Of a stretch of 40,221 nucleotides of DNA, positions 23,791 through 30,717 are shown in pieces (position 1 is the stretch's first letter; the number at the start of each line of letters is the position of its first letter). The stretch lies in the NCBI GenBank assembly GCA_038233055.1, contig JBBSMS010000012.1, positions 1 through 40,221 of the forward strand, written 5' to 3'. A program made the position numbers and the translations under genes. The notes beneath the pieces are model-generated. The model saw only the letters and a list, made by a program, of their open reading frames with translations, ran no database searches and had not been told where the DNA came from. The stretch is from Salsipaludibacter sp038233055 (GTDB lineage Bacteria; Actinomycetota; Nitriliruptoria; Nitriliruptorales; Nitriliruptoraceae).

Positions 23791-24537
23791 ATGGCCACCA
23801 CCAAGAAGGTCGCAAAGAAGGCCCCGAAGGACCCGGTCATCGACCAGACCGGCCCCGAGGCCCCCGTCCGCACCCGCCAGCCCAGCGTCCTCGCACGCCA
23901 GGCCGGCCTCGCCTACCTCGGCCTCGTCTGTGACGTGGTCACCCGGGCCACCAAGGTTCCCGGCGCGCTCCCGCGCACCCGCGAGGACGCCGCCCGGACC
24001 GCACGGACCGGTGTCGACACCGCCGCCACCACGTTCCGCGCCGGCTTCGATGCCCGCATCAAGGACGGCCGACTGGCCACCCAGCACCTGCTGGAGCGCC
24101 CCGAGGTCAAGCGCGTCACCACCACCTTCGAGCCGGTCGTGAAGCAGGCGAAGAACACCCGGACCCAGGTCCGCGCCGCCGTCACCTCCGTGACCCGCAC
24201 GGCCACCAAGGCCAACGAGGCCGCAACCGAACAGGCCGGAACCGCCCGCACGCACGTCAAGGGCGCCGTCACCTCCACCGGCAAGTCGCTGTCGACCTTC
24301 GTCGAGTCCGGCCGCAAGGGCCTGGACACCGCCGTCGAGTCGAGCCGCAAGCAGGCCGGCGACACTGTCAGCCAGGTCCGCGGTGCGGTCACCTCCGTCA
24401 CCAACATCGGCGACGCCGCCCTGACCGCCGGCCGTGCGCAGGCCGGCAACGCCCGCACCCAGGTCAAGGCCGCGGTCACGTCGACTCGCAAGACCGTCGA
24501 CGCGACCATCGACGCCACCCGCACGCTGGCTGGCTGA
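23791..24537 (+). CDS. phasin-like / hendecad-repeat protein with basic N-terminus
   Basis: The 248-residue protein begins MATTKKVAKKAPKDP, a Lys/Ala/Pro-rich tail like those of DNA- or surface-binding proteins. A helical segment (SVLARQAGLAYLGLVCDVV) follows. The C-terminal half has four repeats sharing R-T-Q/H-V-K/R-x-AVTS and ending in AG, starting near residues 122, 151, 191 and 220; lengths are 29, 40, 29 and 29, so one copy carries exactly 11 extra residues. An 11-residue period marks amphipathic helices of the apolipoprotein, LEA or phasin kind that coat lipid or polymer surfaces. It is almost free of aromatic residues in the repeats. GAGGAG precedes the ATG. Granule coat or nucleoid/membrane-associated roles are both possible. 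Confidence 0.8.
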   Translation: MATTKKVAKKAPKDPVIDQTGPEAPVRTRQPSVLARQAGLAYLGLVCDVVTRATKVPGALPRTREDAARTARTGVDTAATTFRAGFDARIKDGRLATQHLLERPEVKRVTTTFEPVVKQAKNTRTQVRAAVTSVTRTATKANEAATEQAGTARTHVKGAVTSTGKSLSTFVESGRKGLDTAVESSRKQAGDTVSQVRGAVTSVTNIGDAALTAGRAQAGNARTQVKAAVTSTRKTVDATIDATRTLAG

Positions 24538-24634
24538 CGACCGACCCACTCGATCGGGATCGCCGCCCCTCCTGGCCGCGCGACCACCTCGACCGACCGT
24601 TCTCCATCCGGTCCGGTCACACCGATCACCTCGG

Positions 24635-24657
24635 CGCCCCCTCCTCGCGAGGGGGCG
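24635..24657 (+). terminator. strong GC hairpin, probable terminator of the repeat protein
   Basis: CGCCCCCTC (24635-24643) pairs perfectly with GAGGGGGCG (24649-24657) around a 5-base loop, about 100 bases past the stop codon. There is no T-run after it, so it is a GC-rich stem without the usual tail. Confidence 0.55.
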
Positions 24658-24672
24658 TCGTCGTGTCCGGAC

Positions 24673-24698
24673 CGCCGCGGGATCGCGATCCCGCGGCG
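24673..24698. promoter_or_regulatory. 26-bp perfect palindrome upstream of the YqeY-like gene
   Basis: The sequence from 24673 to 24698 is its own reverse complement, centred on GATCGCGATC with arms CGCCGCGG and CCGCGGCG. It lies 16 bases after the terminator hairpin and about 80 bases before the next start. It may be a second terminator stem or a dimeric-regulator site. Confidence 0.45.
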
Positions 24699-24780
24699 AC
24701 TACCGTTGAGGATCCACACGACGACCGTGGCCACCGCCACCGGGACCCGACCCCACACCCGATCCCCCACGAGGCCTCCC

Positions 24781-25242
24781 GTGAGCCTGCAGACACAGAT
24801 CACCGACGACCTCAAGAGCGCCATGAAGGCGCGGGACCGCGACCGCATGGGCGCCCTGCGACTGTTGCTCGCGGCCATGGAGAACGCTGCCGTCGACGCC
24901 GGACGGGGCCCCCAGGGCGACCTGGACGACGACGAGGTCCAGCGACTCGTCCAGTCCGAGATGAAGCGCCGCAAGGAGGCGGCGGAGGCCTTCCGCACCG
25001 GCGGCCGCGACGAGTCCGCGGCCAAGGAGGACTACGAGGCGGAGGTGTACGGCGAGTACCTCCCGAGTCAGCTCGGCGACAACGAGCTCGAGGCGGTCGT
25101 GGACGGCGCCATCGCGGAGGTGGGCGCAACCGACCGCTCCTCGATGGGGCAGGTCATGAAGGCCGTGATGGCCGAGGTCGGCAGCCGAGCGAACGGCAAG
25201 CGCGTCTCCGGCCTGGTTCGCCAGAAGCTGTCGACGACGTGA
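24781..25242 (+). CDS. GatB/YqeY domain protein
   Basis: The 153-residue protein is a stand-alone YqeY: SLQTQITDDLKSAMKARDRD at the start, RMGALRLLLAAMENAAVD, QRLVQSEMKRRKEAAEAF, EVYGEYLPSQLGDNELEAVV and GQVMKAVMAEVGSRANGKRV near the end. It shares the tRNA-binding tail domain of GatB but has no amidotransferase part; stand-alone members have an unclear role, perhaps linked to tRNA. The GTG at 24781 is eight bases after GAGG and gives the standard length; a longer start at 24706 would add a Thr/Arg/Pro leader. Its stop overlaps the start of the carboxylase gene (GTGA). Confidence 0.92.
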   Translation: MSLQTQITDDLKSAMKARDRDRMGALRLLLAAMENAAVDAGRGPQGDLDDDEVQRLVQSEMKRRKEAAEAFRTGGRDESAAKEDYEAEVYGEYLPSQLGDNELEAVVDGAIAEVGATDRSSMGQVMKAVMAEVGSRANGKRVSGLVRQKLSTT

Positions 25243-26855
25243 CCGGCGCCGGCCCCCGGATCGGCACGGCGGCCGTTCGCGACGACGCCTTCGCCGCCAA
25301 CGAGGCCCACCATCGCGACCTCGCGGCCGACCTCGACGAGCGCCGTGCGACGATCGCCCGAGGCGGCTCGCAGCGGTCGCGCCGGCGCCACCTCGACCGC
25401 GGCAAGCTGCTCCCCAGGGACCGCGTGGAAGTCCTGCTCGACGACGCCACACCCTTCCTGGAACTGTCCCCGCTGGCCGCCGACGGCATGTACGACGACA
25501 ACGCCCCGGGGGCCGGGATCATCACCGGGGTCGGCACGATTCGCGGCACGCGCTGCGTCGTGGTCGCCAACGACGCCACGGTCAAGGGCGGCACGTACTA
25601 CCCGATGACCGTCAAGAAGCACCTCCGGGCCCAGGAGATCGCGCTCGAGAACCACCTGCCGTGCGTCTACCTGGTCGACTCCGGCGGGGCCTTCCTCCCC
25701 CGCCAGGACGAGGTCTTCCCGGACCGCGACCATTTCGGACGGATCTTCTACAACCAGGCACGGATGTCCGCGGCCGGCATCCCCCAGGTCGCCGTGGTCA
25801 TGGGGTCGTGCACCGCCGGCGGGGCCTATGTCCCGGCCATGAGCGACGAAACCGTCATCGTCGCCAACCAGGGCACGATCTTCCTGGGCGGACCGCCGCT
25901 GGTGAAGGCCGCGACCGGCGAGGTCGTGTCGGCCGAAGACCTGGGCGGCGGCGAGCTGCATGCCAGCCGATCGGGCGTGGTCGACCACCTGGCCAACGAC
26001 GACGGCCACGCGCTGGCGATCGCACGGGACATCGTCGCAAACCTCCACCGGCCCGCACCCGAGCCCGACGACGTGGTCGCTCCGGTCGACCCCGTCCATG
26101 ACCCCGACGACCTCTACGGACTCGTGCCGGTGGATCCCCGCACGCCCTTCGACGTCCGGGAGGTGATCGCCCGGATCGTCGACGACTCTCGCCTGCACGA
26201 GTTCAAGGAGCGGTACGGGTCGACCCTGGTGTGCGGGTTCGCACGCCTGTTCGGGCGCCACGTCGGCATCGTCGCCAACAACGGCATCCTGTTCGGCGAA
26301 TCGGCCCAGAAGGGGGCCCACTTCGTCCAGCTGTGCAACCAGCGCGACATCCCGATCGTGTTCCTGCAGAACATCACGGGCTTCATGGTGGGTCGCGACT
26401 ACGAGGCTGCCGGCATCGCCAAGGACGGCGCCAAGATGGTGATGGCGGTCGCCAACGCCCGCGTGCCGACCTTCACGGTGGTCATCGGCGGATCGTTCGG
26501 CGCCGGCAACTACGCCATGAACGGCCGTGCCTACCAACCGCGGTTCCTGTTCACGTGGCCGAACGCCAGGATCTCGGTGATGGGTGGGGAGCAGGCGGCC
26601 AACGTGCTCGCGACGGTCCGCCGCGACGGCATGGAGGCACGCGGCGACGAGGTGGACGATGCCGAGGAAGCCGCCTTCATGGACGCCATCCGCGACCAGT
26701 ACGAGCGCCAGGGCAATCCTCGCTACGCCACGGCACGGCTGTGGGACGACGGCATCATCCGTCCGCCCGACACCCGGACGACCCTCGCCCTGGCACTGGC
26801 CGCGACCGAGGCGCCCGCCCCGCCGACGAGCACCTACGGCATCTTCCGGATGTGA
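25239..26855 (+). CDS. acyl-CoA carboxylase beta subunit, methylcrotonyl-CoA carboxylase type
   Basis: The 538-residue carboxyltransferase closely resembles MCC beta subunits (AccD1 type): GKLLPRDRVEVLLDDATPFL, LVDSGGAFLPRQDEVFPDRD, HFGRIFYNQARMSAAGIPQV, GSCTAGGAYVPAMSDE, GTIFLGGPPLVKAATGE, AEDLGGGELHASRSGVVDHL and ITGFMVGRDYEAAGIAKDGA. With a biotinylated alpha subunit it carboxylates 3-methylcrotonyl-CoA in leucine breakdown. No alpha (biotin carboxylase) gene, acyl-CoA dehydrogenase or hydratase is nearby, so the partner must lie elsewhere or the substrate differs. GTG at 25239 overlaps the yqeY stop. Other acyl-CoA substrates cannot be excluded by eye. Confidence 0.93.
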   Translation: MTGAGPRIGTAAVRDDAFAANEAHHRDLAADLDERRATIARGGSQRSRRRHLDRGKLLPRDRVEVLLDDATPFLELSPLAADGMYDDNAPGAGIITGVGTIRGTRCVVVANDATVKGGTYYPMTVKKHLRAQEIALENHLPCVYLVDSGGAFLPRQDEVFPDRDHFGRIFYNQARMSAAGIPQVAVVMGSCTAGGAYVPAMSDETVIVANQGTIFLGGPPLVKAATGEVVSAEDLGGGELHASRSGVVDHLANDDGHALAIARDIVANLHRPAPEPDDVVAPVDPVHDPDDLYGLVPVDPRTPFDVREVIARIVDDSRLHEFKERYGSTLVCGFARLFGRHVGIVANNGILFGESAQKGAHFVQLCNQRDIPIVFLQNITGFMVGRDYEAAGIAKDGAKMVMAVANARVPTFTVVIGGSFGAGNYAMNGRAYQPRFLFTWPNARISVMGGEQAANVLATVRRDGMEARGDEVDDAEEAAFMDAIRDQYERQGNPRYATARLWDDGIIRPPDTRTTLALALAATEAPAPPTSTYGIFRM

Positions 26856-27133
26856 CCGACGGCACCGTCCGGGGCAACGGCGCAGCTGACCGGGCAGGGC
26901 CACGTCACGGGCCGGTCAGTAACTTTCGTCCACTTTGCTCCCCTTTCCCTCCGTCTGTCCTGTAGGGTGATCCACGATGTTCCCCGACGACCGTGGACCC
27001 GGTCGTGCGCCCCCGGACCCTGACCATCGATATGACCCATCCTGCCAAGCTCCGTTGACATCGTTGTCGACCCGCGAACGGATTCGTCCGATCGCCGGTC
27101 GTCGCAGCGCGTCCCCGGATCGCGGGTGAATCC

Positions 27134-28444
27134 GTGACCGACGAGCTCTCCCCGATCCGTCGCGTCTTCCTGCTGACCACGTTCCTGCGCTGGCTCGGCA
27201 CCGGGCTCACCACGCCCGTCCTGGTGCTGCTGCTGACGTCCCGGGGCATCGATCTGCGCGGCGTGGGGCTGGTCTTTGCCGTCTACGGCCTGACGACCAC
27301 CGTGTCGGAACTGCCGACCGGTGGACTGGCGGACGCCCTCGGGCGACGCCCTGTGCTCGCCGCTGCCGCGATTGGGTTCATGGCCTTCGACATCGGGTTG
27401 CTGGGCAGCCGGGATCTGACCGGCTTCGTGGTCACCGGTGCCGCCGGTGGGCTCGGACGCGCCCTGGCCAGTGGTCCCCTGGAGTCGTGGTTCGTGGACC
27501 GCGCCCGGGCGACGACGCCCGACCTGGCGCTGCGCCCCGACCTGTCCCGGGCCGGCACCGTCAAGGGCGTCGCCCTGACCGTCGGCGCGCTGTCCAGCAC
27601 CGTGGTGACGACGGTGGCGGGTGGCTCCGGGTGGGGCGGGCTCGAACTGGCGGCCCTGCCGATCGCGGGCGCGCTCGTCGCCGACCTGTTGCTGCTCATC
27701 GTGGTGGTGGTGGCCCTCCGCGAAGACCGGGTCGCGCGGGGGCGGGATGCCCTGGACCGGGCGCTCCGCGACATCCCGTCGGTCGTCATCGGCGGCTCGC
27801 GGCTGGCGTGGTCGACCGCGATGGTGCGACGTGTGCTGGCGACCAACGGCGCGATCGGGCTGGCGGTCGTGACCATCGAACTGTTCTGGCAGCCGCGCCT
27901 GGCAGCCCTGATCGGCAGCACGGCCCGCGCATCACAGGTGGCCGGGCTGGTCGTCGCGAGCTACATGATGGCCTCGACCCTGGGCGCGACCATGGCCCGA
28001 CACCTGCCCCCGCGCATGGCCAGCCGTCCGGGACCGGCAGCCGGCGGCATGCTGGCCGTGGCGGCGGCCTGCATGGTCGGCCTGGCCGTGGCACCGTCCG
28101 GGACGTGGATGGCCGTGGCGCTGATGGTGATCTTCGGACTGGTCGCCATGTCCGGGATCCTGCGACAGGAACTGCTCCACGAGTGGGTGCCGTCGAGTCG
28201 CCGGGCGACCATGCTCAGCATCAGCTCACTGGTGAGCCAGGGCGGCAACGTCGTGGCGTCACTGGCGATCGCGCCCTTGGCAGCCGCGGCCGGGATCCCG
28301 GTGGGCTGGGTGGTCGGCGCTGCCGTGCTCGCAACCGGTGCGACGTTCATCTCGGCCGCGCGACTCCCCCCCGGGAAGTCGCCACTTGCGAACGCGGCGC
28401 CGCCTGAGCCACCCGGCCTGCAAGCGCGACCCCGGTCCACTTGA
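27134..28444 (+). CDS. MFS transporter
   Basis: The 436-residue protein has about 12 predicted membrane helices and the MFS motif A region between helices 2 and 3 (GGLADALGRRPVLAAAA). The N-terminus is RRVFLLTTFLRWLGTGLTTP and the centre has a short basic loop (REDRVARGRDALDRALRD). The last 25 residues are Pro-rich and overlap a short direct repeat, so the natural C-terminus may have been extended. The family exports drugs or moves small metabolites; no substrate is evident. Start GTG has a weak ribosome site. A 278-base gap upstream with an AT-richer stretch (26918-26970) probably holds its promoter, though I could not identify boxes. Confidence 0.9.
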   Translation: MTDELSPIRRVFLLTTFLRWLGTGLTTPVLVLLLTSRGIDLRGVGLVFAVYGLTTTVSELPTGGLADALGRRPVLAAAAIGFMAFDIGLLGSRDLTGFVVTGAAGGLGRALASGPLESWFVDRARATTPDLALRPDLSRAGTVKGVALTVGALSSTVVTTVAGGSGWGGLELAALPIAGALVADLLLLIVVVVALREDRVARGRDALDRALRDIPSVVIGGSRLAWSTAMVRRVLATNGAIGLAVVTIELFWQPRLAALIGSTARASQVAGLVVASYMMASTLGATMARHLPPRMASRPGPAAGGMLAVAAACMVGLAVAPSGTWMAVALMVIFGLVAMSGILRQELLHEWVPSSRRATMLSISSLVSQGGNVVASLAIAPLAAAAGIPVGWVVGAAVLATGATFISAARLPPGKSPLANAAPPEPPGLQARPRST

Positions 28445-28477
28445 GCCAGCCGGCCTGCCGAGCACCAGCCCGGTCCA
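28413..28477. repeat. imperfect 27-28-bp direct repeat across the MFS gene's end
   Basis: CCGGCCTGC...CCCGGTCCA occurs at 28413-28439 (last codons of the MFS gene) and 28450-28477 (just after its stop), with a 37-bp period. The middle is diverged. It may reflect a small tandem duplication that altered the tail of the transporter. Confidence 0.45.
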
Positions 28478-28509
28478 ACCGACCAACCGGCGGGCGGCGA
28501 GGCCTGGGC

Positions 28510-29100
28510 CTAGGAGAGGCGGTCGATGACGGCCTGCGCGACCTGCTTCATCGTCTCGCGCCGTTCCATGGCCTGCTTCTGGATGAAGCGGAAGCTCTCC
28601 GACTCGCTCATGTCCTGCTTGTCCATCAGCAGGCCCTTGGCCTTGTCGACCATCTTGCGGACCTCGAGCCGGTCGTTGAGGCTGTCGACCTCGTCCTCCA
28701 GCCCGCTCATCTCGCGGAACCGACCCGCGGCGATCTCGACCGCCGGCAACAGGTCGTGCTTCTGGAACGGCTTGACCAGGTAGGCCATGGCCCCGGCCCG
28801 GCGCGCCTTCTCGACCAGGTCACGTTGGCTGAAGGCGGTCAGGATCAGGATGGCCGACAACCGTTCCTTGGCGATCTCCTCGGCCGCCGCGATCCCGTCC
28901 ATGACCGGCATCTTCACATCCAGGATGACCAGGTCCGGACGCAGTTCACGGGTGAGGCGGACGGCGGATGCCCCGTCCGCGACCTCGGCCACGACGTCGA
29001 AGCCTTCCTCCAGGAGCATCTCCTTGAGGTCGAGGCGGATGAGCGCCTCGTCCTCGGCGATCAGCACGCGGGTGGCGCGGTCGTCGGTGGTGTCGGTCAC
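28510..29100 (-). CDS. pdtaR: PdtaR-like response regulator with RNA-binding ANTAR output
   Basis: The 196-residue protein matches Mycobacterium tuberculosis PdtaR (Rv1626) along its length: receiver RVLIAEDEALIRLDLKEMLL, phospho-acceptor D61 in LVILDVKMP, LTAFSQRDLVEKARRAGAMA, K110 in YLVKPF, then a coiled linker and the ANTAR domain (RKMVDKAKGLLMDKQDMSES, FRFIQKQAMERRETMKQVAQ). ANTAR proteins bind paired RNA hairpins and stop transcription termination. The kinase partner PdtaS is not in this window. GTG at 29098-29100 was chosen since AGGAG lies eight bases upstream and the receiver starts there. Two stem-loops precede it. It faces the MFS gene tail to tail. Confidence 0.95.
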   Translation of the reverse strand: MTDTTDDRATRVLIAEDEALIRLDLKEMLLEEGFDVVAEVADGASAVRLTRELRPDLVILDVKMPVMDGIAAAEEIAKERLSAILILTAFSQRDLVEKARRAGAMAYLVKPFQKHDLLPAVEIAAGRFREMSGLEDEVDSLNDRLEVRKMVDKAKGLLMDKQDMSESESFRFIQKQAMERRETMKQVAQAVIDRLS

Positions 29101-29116
29101 GATGGGGTCTCCTCGA

Positions 29117-29164
29117 CTGGCCGTGGGCCAGCAGGTCGCACGCGAGTGCCCCGCGGGGCACTCG
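29117..29164 (-). promoter_or_regulatory. two stem-loops in the leader of pdtaR
   Basis: Positions 29143-29164 form a 22-bp perfect palindrome (arms CGAGTGCCCCG and its complement), 10 bases past the coiled-coil gene's stop. CTGGCC (29117-29122) pairs with GGCCAG (29126-29131) right before the ribosome site of pdtaR. The first could end the upstream transcript; together they could be a control leader. The loops are not the six-base loops of known ANTAR targets. Confidence 0.45.
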
Positions 29165-29174
29165 GTGAACGGGT

Positions 29175-29471
29175 CTACATCTGGTCCAGCAGCGCATCGC
29201 GCTGCCGTCGCAGCCGGTCGAGCGTCTCGCGGTGCTCGGCCAGCAGGCGCTGGTGGTTGTCGCGGGTGGCGGCCGCGCGGTTGGCTTCGCGCTGGTTCGG
29301 TCCGGCCGGTCGCACGACCGCGTCCACGGACGCATGATCGGCGTCGGCGGACAGTTGCCCGGCCTGGGCGTTCAGGACGTCGATGTCGTCCCGGGTCTGG
29401 TTGATCCGGGCCGTGAGCCGGGTGATGGCCCGTTCCCGCCGCCGCCGCTGCCAGTCCCATCCCTTCACCAT
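29175..29471 (-). CDS. small coiled-coil protein
   Basis: The 98-residue protein starts MVKGWDWQRRRRERAITRLT and is helical, with Leu/Ile/Ala heptads (INQTRDDIDVLNAQAGQLSA) and a C-terminal helix (HQRLLAEHRETLDRLRRQRD). A break with Val/Pro-rich residues in the middle suggests a helical hairpin. No family is recognised. It lies between tRNA-Leu and pdtaR on the same strand. The ATG at 29469-29471 begins 33 bases after the tRNA; the frame is open through the tRNA gene upstream but that part is not protein. A GTG two codons earlier is an alternative start. Confidence 0.6.
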   Translation of the reverse strand: MVKGWDWQRRRRERAITRLTARINQTRDDIDVLNAQAGQLSADADHASVDAVVRPAGPNQREANRAAATRDNHQRLLAEHRETLDRLRRQRDALLDQM

Positions 29472-29503
29472 CACGTCGCCCACCGTCGTCGTCGACCGTG
29501 TCG

Positions 29504-29588
29504 TACCCCGGGTGGGATTCGAACCCACACGGCCTTGCGGCCACGGAATTTTGAGTCCCGCGTGTCTCGCCAGTTCCACCACCGGGGC
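29504..29588 (-). tRNA. tRNA-Leu (anticodon CAA)
   Basis: The 85-base minus-strand sequence folds as a class II tRNA. Acceptor GCCCCGG pairs with CCGGGGT (a G-U first pair) followed by discriminator A. The D stem is GTG/CAC with AACTGGCGAGA between. The anticodon stem CGGGA/TTCCG encloses CTCAAAA, giving CAA for leucine codon UUG. A long variable arm (GGCCGCAAGGCC) and T arm GTGGG-TTCGAAT-CCCAC follow. CCA is not encoded. UUG is rare at this GC content. Confidence 0.95.
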
Positions 29589-29805
29589 AGGTCGGGGCTC
29601 GCGTCGCGCACCCACGAGGGGCAATGATAGCCGCCACCGGTCTCGGTCCCCGTCGTCGGGCCATGGCCCCGCCGCCCGCCCTGCGACCCGCCCGCGGACC
29701 CCGGCGGCCCGGGTGGTCGAGACTCGCCGCGGCGGAGCACGGTGCCGACCGGACCGCCGGCCCGGGGCGCCGGGTCACGCGGTGAGCGGGGCCGGACTGG
29801 GGCGT
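29589..29805. other. intergenic region between trpA and tRNA-Leu
   Basis: About 217 bases of GC-rich sequence containing the expected tRNA promoter and the end of the trp transcript. I see no clear promoter boxes and no convincing terminator; several CCGG/GGCC words could form weak stems. No gene is supported. Confidence 0.5.
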
Positions 29806-30717
29806 TCAGGCGGACTGTTCGACGCCGCGACGCAGGTCGGCCACCAGTGCGGCGACCCGGTCGGGCGCGCCGGCGGGGTCGCCCTCGGCCACTCGGCGAA
29901 CAGCTTCGGACCCCACGATCACACCGTCGGCGAAGGCGGCCACGGCCGCGGCATCGGCCGCGTCCTTGACCCCGATGCCCACGGCGATCGGCAGGTCGGT
30001 CACCGGCCGCAGGCGTTCGACCAGGTCGCTGGTGGCCTCGCGCGCGACCGCCTTGACCCCGGTCACACCCAGCAACCCGACCGCGTAGACGAAGCCGGTC
30101 GACTGCGCCCCGATGGCGGCCAGCCGCTGGTCCGAGGACACCGACGACGCGAACAGCACCGACGCCAGCCCGCGTTCGTCGGCCGCAGCGCGCCAGGCAT
30201 CGGCCTCGCTGACCGGCAGATCGGGGAGGATCGCGCCGGCCGAGCCGCTGGCGGCCAACTCGTCGGCGAACCGGTCGTAGCCGTGCGCGTCGGCGATGGT
30301 GATGTAGGTCATCACGAGCGCCGGCACGTCGACGTTCGCCGTCAACGTGGTCGTCATGACGAGGTGGTCGGCGACCGTGGCCCCGCGTTCCAGCACCTGC
30401 TGGTTGGCGGCCTGGATGATCGGACCGTCCATGACCGGGTCGGAGAACGGGAACCCGACCTCCAGCACGTCGGCGCCGGCCGCGGCTGCCGCCTCCAGGC
30501 AGGCCCGCGACGTGTCGTGGTCGGGGAAGCCGGCGGGGAGATAGATGACGAGCGCGGCCCGGCCCTCGTCACGCGCCGCCCCGAAGGCGGCGTGGACGCG
30601 CTTGGCACCGTCGCCCGCGTCGTGGCGGATCGCACCGGCGGCGACCTCGCCGTCGGACGGGATGGTCGGGTCAGCCGACAGGTCGTCGGCCACGATCGTG
30701 ATGATCTCGTCGGTCAT
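29806..30717 (-). CDS. trpA: TrpA: tryptophan synthase alpha subunit
   Basis: The 303-residue subunit cleaves indole-3-glycerol phosphate to indole and glyceraldehyde-3-phosphate. Catalytic residues are E86 (VLEVGFPFSD) and D97 (DPVMDGPIIQ), matching Glu49 and Asp60 of the Salmonella enzyme. VSSDQRLAAIGAQSTGFVYA, LGVTGVKAVA, VGIGVKDAADAAAVAAFADG and VIVGSEAVRR are typical. The N-terminus is about 35 residues longer than usual (MTDEIITIVADDLSADPTIP), yet no internal start with a better ribosome site is visible, and the ATG overlaps the trpB stop by four bases, supporting it. It ends the hisI-trpE-C-B-A run. Confidence 0.95.
   Translation of the reverse strand: MTDEIITIVADDLSADPTIPSDGEVAAGAIRHDAGDGAKRVHAAFGAARDEGRAALVIYLPAGFPDHDTSRACLEAAAAAGADVLEVGFPFSDPVMDGPIIQAANQQVLERGATVADHLVMTTTLTANVDVPALVMTYITIADAHGYDRFADELAASGSAGAILPDLPVSEADAWRAAADERGLASVLFASSVSSDQRLAAIGAQSTGFVYAVGLLGVTGVKAVAREATSDLVERLRPVTDLPIAVGIGVKDAADAAAVAAFADGVIVGSEAVRRVAEGDPAGAPDRVAALVADLRRGVEQSA

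Noticed and set aside
24663..25238. Upstream extension of the carboxylase frame through yqeY
   Set aside because: It is Arg/Gly/Pro-rich and overlaps yqeY entirely. The GTG at 25239 gives the normal length.
29117..29164. Known-type ANTAR target (two hexaloop hairpins)
   Set aside because: The second stem has a three-base loop and the first a long perfect stem, so they lack the A and G positions of six-base loops.
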